From CAZEFK01 sp964511405 (GTDB lineage: Bacteria; Pseudomonadota; Alphaproteobacteria; Elsterales; Elsteraceae), in NCBI GenBank assembly GCA_964511405.1, contig CAZEFK010000126.1, forward strand, positions 1 to 21,485: a DNA stretch of 21,485 nt, read 5' to 3'. Made by a program: the position numbers and the translations under genes. Shown here in pieces: positions 15,457-21,485 of this stretch (positions are counted from its first letter, which is position 1; each line of letters starts with the position of its first letter). The notes beneath the pieces were generated by a model. It saw only the letters and a program-made list of their open reading frames with translations, did not search any database and was not told the origin of the DNA.

Positions 15457-17637
15457 ATGACCGAGATCGCCTCAGATCGACCAAAACTTAATCAAGTCCG
15501 CGCCCGATCGGCGGCGCCCCCGCCCCGGCGAGTCGCCCTGGTCGGCGCCGGCGTGATCGCCGACACCCATGCCGAGGCGCTGCGGCGGTTGCCGGGCGTG
15601 GCGGTGGTCGCCGTGGTCGATCCGGCCCTGGATCGCGCCCGGCGATTTGCCCGAAAGCACGGCATCGGTGCCGTGTTCGCCGACACCGGCGAGCTGCTCG
15701 CCGCCCGTGTCGCCGACGCGGCGCATGTGCTGGTGCCGCCGGCCCTGCACGCGCCCGTCGCGACCCCCTTGCTGGATGCCGGCCTGGACGTCCTGGTTGA
15801 AAAGCCGGTGGCGACCGCCCCGGCCGACGCCGACCGGATGATCGCCGCCGCAGCCCGCGGCGGCGGCCGGTTGGGCGTAAACCAGAACTTCGTGCACCAC
15901 CCGGCGTTCGCGCGGCTTCGGCAAGCTCTTTCCGCGCTGGGGCCCCTGCATGCCGTGACGGTCGACTTCCACATGCCGCTGCGCCAGCTTGCGGCTCGCC
16001 AGTTCGGCCACTGGATGTTCCAGGCGCCGGTCAACATCTTGCTGGAGCAGGCCGTCCACCCGTTGAGCCAGATCCGTGCCCTGGTCGGCCCGATCCACGC
16101 TGTTCGCGCCAGGGCGGGCGCCGCTCGCCTGCTGGCGCCCGCCCTGCCGTTCCACGACCGCTGGCAGCTTGCCCTGGACGGCGCCGCCGCCCCGGCCCAG
16201 GTCGCCCTGTCGTTCGGCGCCAGCCATCCCTGCTGGCGCCTGACGGCGATCGCCGCCGACGGCGTGGTCGTGGCGGACATGCTGAGCGGCCGCGTGACGG
16301 TCGAGAGCCGCACGGCCCTGCCGGATTTCCTGGACACCGCCGTCCAGGGGCTGGCCGACGCGGCCGCCTTGGGCGTGCAGGCAATCCGCGGGCTCGCGGG
16401 CTATGCCGGGGCCACGCTCCGGCTGACGGGCCGCGCCGACCTGTTCTTCCGCAGCATGGCCGCCGGCATCGCCGCCTTCCACGGCACCGGTCCGACGGCG
16501 ATCCCGCTCGACGGCCCGTTCGGGCGCGAGCTGGTGGCCGTGTGCGATGAGGCCGCCCGCCAGGTCGCGGGGCCGGCACCCGCGGCGCTCCGGCCCGCGC
16601 GACCGAACCAGGCCGACGAGCGTCCCGGACGCGGGCGGGTCGCCGTGCTGGGCGGCACCGGGTTCATCGGCCAGGCCGTGGTCGAGCGGCTCCTGGCCGA
16701 GGGCCGCGCCGTGACCGTGCTGGCCCGCCAGGTTCGCGGCCTGCCGCCGGCGTTCGAGCGCACCCGCCTGGTCGCAGGCGACATCGCCGATCCCGCCGCC
16801 CTCGCCCGCAGCCTCGAGGGTGCGGCGGCGGTGATCAACCTGGCCCAGGGGGTTGCCGGCAGCAGCGACGCCGAGATCGAGGACGCCATGGCGCGCAGCG
16901 CCCGCACTGTCGGCGAGGCGTGCCTGACGGCCAGCATCCGGCTGGTCCACGCCGGGACCATCGCGGCCCTGTATCTCGGCGGCCGGGCCGTGGTTACCGG
17001 GTCGAGCCCGCTCGATCCCGAGCTCGGCCGGCGCGCCGTCTACGCCCGCGGCAAGGCGCGCGCCGAGCTGGCGGTGCGCGATCTGCAGGCGCGCGGCCTG
17101 GCGCTGGTGGTGCTGCGGCCGGGCGTGGTGGTCGGGCCCGGCGCCTCGCCGTTCCACAGCGGCGTCGGCTACTACAACGCCGAGCGCCATTGCCTGGGCT
17201 GGAACGCCGGCACCAATCCCCTGCCCTTCGTGCTGGTCGGCGACGTCGCCGACGCCTTCGTCGCGGCCCTCGACGCCGACGTCGCCGGCCGCTGCTTCAA
17301 CCTGGTCGGCGATGTTCGGATCGGCGCCCGCGACTACATCGCCGCGCTGGCGGCGGCAACCGGCCGGCCACTGCGCTTCCATCCCCAGAGCCCGCTCAAG
17401 GTGCTGGCGGTCGAAGGCGGCAAATGGGCCATCAAGCGGGCGGTCGGCCGTCCCGGCGCACCACCCAGCCGACGCGACTTCCTGAGCCGGGGCATGACCG
17501 CCACCTTCGACTGCAGCGACGCCAAGGCGGCGCTCGGCTGGCGCCCGGTCGCCGACCGCGACGCCTTCATCGCCGCGGCCATCCAGCCCTTCGCGCCTGA
17601 TGCGGCGGCCCTCGCGACGGCGGAGGCCGCAGCGTGA
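15457..17637 (+). CDS. Fused Gfo/Idh/MocA oxidoreductase and NAD(P)-dependent epimerase/dehydratase
   Basis: This 726-residue protein joins two Rossmann enzymes. Residues about 25-375 form a Gfo/Idh/MocA oxidoreductase: nucleotide loop GAGVIADTH (30-38), the EKPVA motif (115-119) whose Lys is catalytic in the family, and ILLEQAVHPLSQIR with the conserved His at 201. After a Pro/Arg-rich linker (about 375-392), residues 393-726 form an SDR-type epimerase: VAVLGGTGFIG (399-405 loop), a VVVGP segment, and the catalytic Y-x3-K as YARGK (Y529, K533). Both halves look intact. Together they could oxidise and then reduce, epimerise or dehydrate a sugar nucleotide for the polysaccharide. Which sugar is unknown. 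The stop overlaps the next glycosyltransferase start (GTGA), so the fusion and that enzyme are translated together. A sequencing-created fusion is unlikely, because the linker is continuous and each half is full length. Confidence 0.9.
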   Translation: MTEIASDRPKLNQVRARSAAPPPRRVALVGAGVIADTHAEALRRLPGVAVVAVVDPALDRARRFARKHGIGAVFADTGELLAARVADAAHVLVPPALHAPVATPLLDAGLDVLVEKPVATAPADADRMIAAAARGGGRLGVNQNFVHHPAFARLRQALSALGPLHAVTVDFHMPLRQLAARQFGHWMFQAPVNILLEQAVHPLSQIRALVGPIHAVRARAGAARLLAPALPFHDRWQLALDGAAAPAQVALSFGASHPCWRLTAIAADGVVVADMLSGRVTVESRTALPDFLDTAVQGLADAAALGVQAIRGLAGYAGATLRLTGRADLFFRSMAAGIAAFHGTGPTAIPLDGPFGRELVAVCDEAARQVAGPAPAALRPARPNQADERPGRGRVAVLGGTGFIGQAVVERLLAEGRAVTVLARQVRGLPPAFERTRLVAGDIADPAALARSLEGAAAVINLAQGVAGSSDAEIEDAMARSARTVGEACLTASIRLVHAGTIAALYLGGRAVVTGSSPLDPELGRRAVYARGKARAELAVRDLQARGLALVVLRPGVVVGPGASPFHSGVGYYNAERHCLGWNAGTNPLPFVLVGDVADAFVAALDADVAGRCFNLVGDVRIGARDYIAALAAATGRPLRFHPQSPLKVLAVEGGKWAIKRAVGRPGAPPSRRDFLSRGMTATFDCSDAKAALGWRPVADRDAFIAAAIQPFAPDAAALATAEAAA

Positions 17638-18749
17638 CCGGCGTCCTGCCGCGCCGGCTCCTGCATGTGTTCTCGACCTTCGCGGTCGGCGGGCCGCAGC
17701 GCCGCTTCGCCACGGTCGCGCGGCAGCTCGGGCCCGATTTCGCCCACTACATCCTGGCCATGGACGGCCGCTACGACGCCGAGGCGCTGCTCGACCCGCC
17801 GGGGACCGCCGTGACCTGGCGGCGGCTGCACCAGGCCATGGCCAAGGGCCGCTTCCTGCCCAACCTGCCGCGCGCCTTGCGCATGCTGCAGGACGTCCGT
17901 CCCGACCTGCTGGTGACCTACAACTGGGGTGCCATGGAGTTCGCGCTGGCCAACCGGCTGCTGGGCCTGATCGGCCGCGGCGTGCGCGGCGTGCACATCG
18001 AGGACGGCTTCGGCCCCGAGGAGGCGACGCGGCAGATCGGCCGCCGGGTCCGCCTGCGCCGGCTGGCCCTGGACAGCGGCCAGGTCACGCTGGTGGTCCC
18101 GTCGCTGACCCTGGCCGCGGTGGCCGAGACCCAGTGGCGCCTCGGCCACCGGCTGCTGTACCTGCCCAACGGCGTCGACTGCGACCGCTTCGCGGCGGCC
18201 CGGCCGATCGGCGATGGTCGCAATCGGCCGCCGGTGCGCATCGGCACCATCGCCATGCTGCGCCCCGAGAAGAACCTGCTGCGGCTGCTCGATGCCTTCG
18301 CGGCGCTGGCGCCCACCCAGCCGGTCAGCCTGCGCATCGTCGGGGACGGACCGGAGCGGCCGCGGCTGGAAGCCCGCGCCCGCGCCCTCGACCTGGCCGA
18401 CCGGGTCGAGTTCACCGGGCCGACGGCGGCACCGGAGCGGGCGCTGGCCGACCTCGATATCTTTGCCCTGTCGTCGGACACCGAGCAGATGCCGCTGTCG
18501 GTGATGGAGGCGATGGCCGCCGGGCTGCCGATCGCCACCGTCGATGTCGGCGATGTCAAGCGGATGGTGGCGCCGGCCAACCAGCCCTACGTGGTACCGC
18601 GCGACGCCGCGGCCCTGGCTGCGGCGTTGCAGACGCTGGTCGATGCGCCCGAGGCCCGGCTGCGGGTCGGTGCCGCCAATCGCGCCCAGGCGGTGTCGGC
18701 CTTCGACCTGCCCCGGATGCTCGACGGCTACCGCGCGCTGTTCGCCTGA
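17634..18749 (+). CDS. GT4-family glycosyltransferase (second of two)
   Basis: The 371-residue protein starts at GTG 17634 with GGAGG about 9 bases upstream and a GTGA overlap with the fusion gene. The N-terminal domain begins LLHVFSTFAVGGPQRRF, with the G-G-x-x-R/E loop of GT4 enzymes, and includes LLVTYNWGAMEFALANR. The donor domain has LYLPNGVDCDRF, GTIAMLRPEKNLLRLLDAF, LRIVGDGPERPRLEARA, and the E-x7-E signature EQMPLSVME followed by AMAAGLPIATVDVGDVKRMV. It likely adds a sugar during polysaccharide assembly at the cytosolic face. It differs clearly from the GT4 at 13416-14648, so it is not a recent duplicate. The TGA stop is directly followed by the stop of the opposite-strand gene. Confidence 0.9.
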   Translation: MTGVLPRRLLHVFSTFAVGGPQRRFATVARQLGPDFAHYILAMDGRYDAEALLDPPGTAVTWRRLHQAMAKGRFLPNLPRALRMLQDVRPDLLVTYNWGAMEFALANRLLGLIGRGVRGVHIEDGFGPEEATRQIGRRVRLRRLALDSGQVTLVVPSLTLAAVAETQWRLGHRLLYLPNGVDCDRFAAARPIGDGRNRPPVRIGTIAMLRPEKNLLRLLDAFAALAPTQPVSLRIVGDGPERPRLEARARALDLADRVEFTGPTAAPERALADLDIFALSSDTEQMPLSVMEAMAAGLPIATVDVGDVKRMVAPANQPYVVPRDAAALAAALQTLVDAPEARLRVGAANRAQAVSAFDLPRMLDGYRALFA

Positions 18750-19271
18750 TCAGAAGCGCCGGAACGAGTCGAAGTAGCGAACGATGTCGGGCCGGAAGGT
18801 GCCGTAGGTCGTCGCCGGGGTTGCGCAGTTGAGGGTGATGAAATTGCGCTTCCAGTAGAGCCAGCGCTGCGCGATGTGGACACGAATGCCGCTGCGGTTG
18901 ACGGACGTCGCCTCCACGTTCAGCACCGGCAACCCGTCGAAGGTCGTGTAGGTCTCGGAGTCGAAGCGCGTGTCCTTGGGAAAGCGGGCTTCCAGCTGAG
19001 GCAGCGGGAAGGCGGCCTTGAACTCGCGCTCGCCCAGCTGCTCGCGGGTTTCGCGGGACGAGGCCGCCACCCGGGCATCGCAGGTGATCTGGCTGCCCTC
19101 GGCCGTGGTGCCGGCGGCGAACACGATCTTGGGATCGGTCGGGTGCCGCACCTCCCACGTGCTGGGATAGGCCAGCTCGAAGCCATCCTTGGCATCGCGG
19201 AAGTTGCTGTCGGCCAGCGCCGGCGCTGCGATCAGCAGCAGGAGGCCGGTCAGGGCGAAAACGGGCTTCAT
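18750..19271 (-). CDS. Small exported protein of unknown function
   Basis: The protein has 173 residues and a clear signal peptide (MKPVFALTGLLLLIAAPALA, cut before DSN). The mature part begins FRDAKDGFELAYPSTWEVRH, which resembles the start of PsbP/DcrB-like domains (a stress-protein fold in which a Y-P-x-x-W motif is common), but I cannot assign a family with confidence. Two Cys remain in the mature part (ITCDAR and LNCATP) and could form a disulfide. There is no lipobox, so it is probably periplasmic. The ATG overlaps the alaS stop (ATGA), so it is coupled to alaS. This is unlikely to be functional pairing. It has no visible tie to the polysaccharide genes, which converge on it. Confidence 0.85.
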   Translation of the reverse strand: MKPVFALTGLLLLIAAPALADSNFRDAKDGFELAYPSTWEVRHPTDPKIVFAAGTTAEGSQITCDARVAASSRETREQLGEREFKAAFPLPQLEARFPKDTRFDSETYTTFDGLPVLNVEATSVNRSGIRVHIAQRWLYWKRNFITLNCATPATTYGTFRPDIVRYFDSFRRF

Positions 19272-21484
19272 TCGGCGGCCTCCCGTGCGCTGAGCGCGTG
19301 TTCGATGGCGGCGAGCGCGCCGTCGAGCAGGCTGGCGTCCGGGCCGCCGGCCTGGGCCAGGTCGGGGCGGCCGCCGCCTTTGCCACCCAGCTGCTCGGCG
19401 CCGACCCGCACCAGGTCGACGGCGCTGACCCGGCCGGTCAGGTCGTCGGTGACCCCGACCACCAGCGAGACCCGGCCCTCCTCGGTGGTGGCCAGCACGA
19501 CCACGCCGGAGCCCAGGTCGCGCTTGATCTGGTCGGCCATGCCCTTGAGCTCGCGCGCCGGCACGTTGGCCAGACGCCGCACCGCCAGCCGCACGCCGCC
19601 GATCTCACGCGGGGCCTCGGCGCCGCCGCCCGCCGCCATGGCCTTGCGCGCCTCGACCAGCTCGCGCTCCAGCCGGCGCCGCTCCTCCAGCAGTGCTGTG
19701 ACCCGCGCCGGCAGCTCGGCGACCCCGGTCCGCAGCACCGCCGCCGTCTCCATCAGCAGCGACTCTTCCAGCGCCAGGTGGGCGACGGCGGCCTCGCCGG
19801 TCATCGCCTCGATCCGGCGCACGCCCGACGCGACCGCCCCTTCCGAGATGATCTTGAACAGCCCGATGTCGCCGGTGCGCCGGACATGGGTGCCGCCGCA
19901 CAGCTCGATCGAGAAGCGCGGCTCCGCGGGGGCCTCGTCCTGATCGGGCACGCCCATGGCGACCACGCGCACCACCTCGCCGTACTTCTCGCCGAACAGC
20001 GCCAGGGCGCCGGCCCGGACCGCGTCCTCGGGCGCCATGACCCGGGTGGTGACCGGGCCGTTGAGGCGGATCCGGCGGTTGACCTCGTCCTCGATCCAGC
20101 GGACGTCGTCGGCACTCAAGGGCTTGCCGTGGCTGAAATCGAAGCGCAGGCGGTCCGACGCCACCAGCGAGCCCTTTTGGGTGACATGGTCGCCCAGCCG
20201 ACGGCGCAGCGCCTCATGCAGCAGATGGGTGGCCGAATGGTTGGCGCGCAGCCGCGCCCGCCGCTCGAGGTCGATGGCGAACCGGCCGGCGTCGCCGACC
20301 GTGACGCGGCCGGACTCGACGCGGCCGATATGGACGATCAGGTCGCCCAGCTTGCGCTGGGTGTCCTCGATTCGGACCAGGGCCGAGCCGACCGCGATGG
20401 TGCCGGCATCGCCCATCTGGCCGCCGCTCTCGCCATAGAACGGCGTCTGGTTGGCGACCACGGCCACCGCCTGGCCCGCCGCCGCGGCTTCGGCGGGCTG
20501 GCCGTCGACCACCAGGCCGACGATCGTGGCATCGGCAGCGGCCGTGCTGTAGCCCAGGAACTCGCTGGCGCCGACCTGGTCGCGCAGGGCGAACCACACC
20601 GCCTCGTTCGCGGCCTCGCCGGAGCCCGCCCAGGCGGCGCGCGCCTTCTCGCGCTGCTCGGCCATGGCGGCGTCGAAGCCGGCCTGATCGACGGTGCGGC
20701 CCTGGCCGCGCAGCACGTCCTGCGTCAGGTCGAGCGGGAAGCCGTAGGTATCGTACAGGCTGAAGGCGACCCGCCCGGGCAGCGGCATGCCCTCGCCGAG
20801 CCGCCCGGTCTCCTCTTCCAGCAGTTTCAGGCCGCGGTCGAGCATCTGCTTGAACCGGGTCTCCTCGCCCAACAGGGTGTCGACGATCAGCGGCTCGGCG
20901 CGGGCGAGCTCCGGGAAGGCCTTGCCCATCTGGCCGACCAGCGCCGGCACCAGGCGGTGCATCAGCGGCTCGCGGCAGCCCAGCAGGTGGGCGTGGCGCA
21001 TGGCACGGCGCATGATCCGGCGCACCACATAGCCGCGGCCTTCGTTGCTGGGCAGCACGCCATCGGCGACCAGGAACGACGTGGCGCGCAGATGGTCGGC
21101 GATGACCCGGTGCGAGACCTTGTGCGGCCCGTCGGGATCGACGCCGGAGGCTTGGGCCGACGCCTCGATCAGGGCGCGCATCAGGTCGATGTCGTAGTTG
21201 TCGTGGACGCCCTGGAGCACGGCCGCGATGCGCTCCAGCCCCATGCCGGTGTCGATCGACGGCCGCGGCAGCGGCACCCGGTCGCCCGGTGCCCGCTGCT
21301 CGAACTGCATGAACACCAGGTTCCAGATCTCGATGAAGCGGTCGCCGTCCTGGTCGGGACTGCCCGGCGGCCCGCCCGGGATGTGGTCGCCATGGTCGTA
21401 GAAGATCTCGGAGCACGGGCCGCACGGGCCGGTGTCGCCCATCGACCAGAAATTGTCCGAGGTCGGGATCCGGATGATCTTGTG
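19268..21484 (-). CDS. alaS: Alanyl-tRNA synthetase, N-terminus outside window
   Basis: About 738 residues are visible of roughly 880, so the first 140-150 residues lie beyond the right edge. The visible part opens with HKIIRIPTSDNFWSMGDTGP, then CGPCSEIFYDHG, from the class II catalytic core. The editing domain has the H-x3-H of NHSATHLLHEALR and, further on, CGGTHVRRTGDIG, which together form the zinc site that clears mis-charged Ser/Gly-tRNA(Ala). The C-Ala domain (DHHA1) ends with GGKGGGRPDLAQAGGPD. Both zinc-site motifs are complete, so the enzyme should be functional. It attaches alanine to tRNA(Ala) in the cytosol. The stop overlaps the start of the small exported protein gene by 4 bases. 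This housekeeping gene marks the right boundary of the XrtA-related region in this window. Confidence 0.98.
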   Translation of the reverse strand, partial: HKIIRIPTSDNFWSMGDTGPCGPCSEIFYDHGDHIPGGPPGSPDQDGDRFIEIWNLVFMQFEQRAPGDRVPLPRPSIDTGMGLERIAAVLQGVHDNYDIDLMRALIEASAQASGVDPDGPHKVSHRVIADHLRATSFLVADGVLPSNEGRGYVVRRIMRRAMRHAHLLGCREPLMHRLVPALVGQMGKAFPELARAEPLIVDTLLGEETRFKQMLDRGLKLLEEETGRLGEGMPLPGRVAFSLYDTYGFPLDLTQDVLRGQGRTVDQAGFDAAMAEQREKARAAWAGSGEAANEAVWFALRDQVGASEFLGYSTAAADATIVGLVVDGQPAEAAAAGQAVAVVANQTPFYGESGGQMGDAGTIAVGSALVRIEDTQRKLGDLIVHIGRVESGRVTVGDAGRFAIDLERRARLRANHSATHLLHEALRRRLGDHVTQKGSLVASDRLRFDFSHGKPLSADDVRWIEDEVNRRIRLNGPVTTRVMAPEDAVRAGALALFGEKYGEVVRVVAMGVPDQDEAPAEPRFSIELCGGTHVRRTGDIGLFKIISEGAVASGVRRIEAMTGEAAVAHLALEESLLMETAAVLRTGVAELPARVTALLEERRRLERELVEARKAMAAGGGAEAPREIGGVRLAVRRLANVPARELKGMADQIKRDLGSGVVVLATTEEGRVSLVVGVTDDLTGRVSAVDLVRVGAEQLGGKGGGRPDLAQAGGPDASLLDGALAAIEHALSAREAAE

Positions 21485-21485
21485 C

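Noticed and set aside
15472..17382. Long antisense open frame opposite the oxidoreductase-epimerase fusion
   Set aside because: No recognisable domain and shadow-like composition; the plus-strand frame carries both enzyme signatures.

Overview
The window comes from a very GC-rich proteobacterial chromosome. Codons end almost always in G or C, starts are often GTG, and neighbouring genes often overlap by 4 bases (ATGA or GTGA). The gene content fits an alphaproteobacterium of the Rhodospirillales type; that placement is an inference from style and content, not from a marker gene. The core is an exosortase A (XrtA)/PEP-CTERM exopolysaccharide locus. These loci pair an exosortase, which sorts and cleaves PEP-CTERM proteins at the envelope, with genes for making and regulating an exopolysaccharide.

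Layout. (1) Bases 3-2372, plus strand: the C-terminal end of an EpsI-type protein and, 3 bases later, an XrtA-type asparagine-synthase-like amidotransferase. (2) Bases 2382-6036: an accessory patch between the two XrtA arms. It holds a MazE/MazF-type toxin-antitoxin pair with a doubled palindromic operator, a tandem 30-bp repeat, gene wreckage, a double-DUF1259 periplasmic protein and a periplasmic beta-propeller protein. It is flanked by two diverged direct repeats of about 165 bp (3158-3321 and 6037-6203). Each repeat carries the 3' end of a proline-racemase-family gene joined to a REP-like sequence, and each breaks another gene. (3) Bases 15376-6097, minus strand: a tightly packed run of ydcF-like gene, GT4 glycosyltransferase, prsK, prsR and prsT, then after a 70-base gap a proline-racemase-family gene. 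Both catalytic cysteines of that last protein are replaced (Ser and Thr). (4) Bases 15457-18749, plus strand, divergent from (3): a fused Gfo/Idh/MocA oxidoreductase plus SDR/epimerase protein overlapping a second GT4 glycosyltransferase. (5) Bases 21484-18750, minus strand: alaS, N-terminus beyond the window, overlapping a small exported protein gene whose stop codon abuts the glycosyltransferase stop.

How the genes may work together: PrsK (membrane sensor kinase) and PrsR (sigma-54 activator) should control PEP-CTERM and exopolysaccharide genes. PrsT is the TPR-rich envelope partner. The amidotransferase, the two glycosyltransferases, the oxidoreductase/epimerase fusion and the YdcF-like protein would supply or modify sugar units or their carriers. 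The exosortase itself lies at or before the left edge and is not visible. I see no tRNA, rRNA, CRISPR array, intact transposase or riboswitch. The least ordinary parts are the repeat-bounded patch at 3158-6203 and the Ser/Thr racemase homologue at the end of the prs run.
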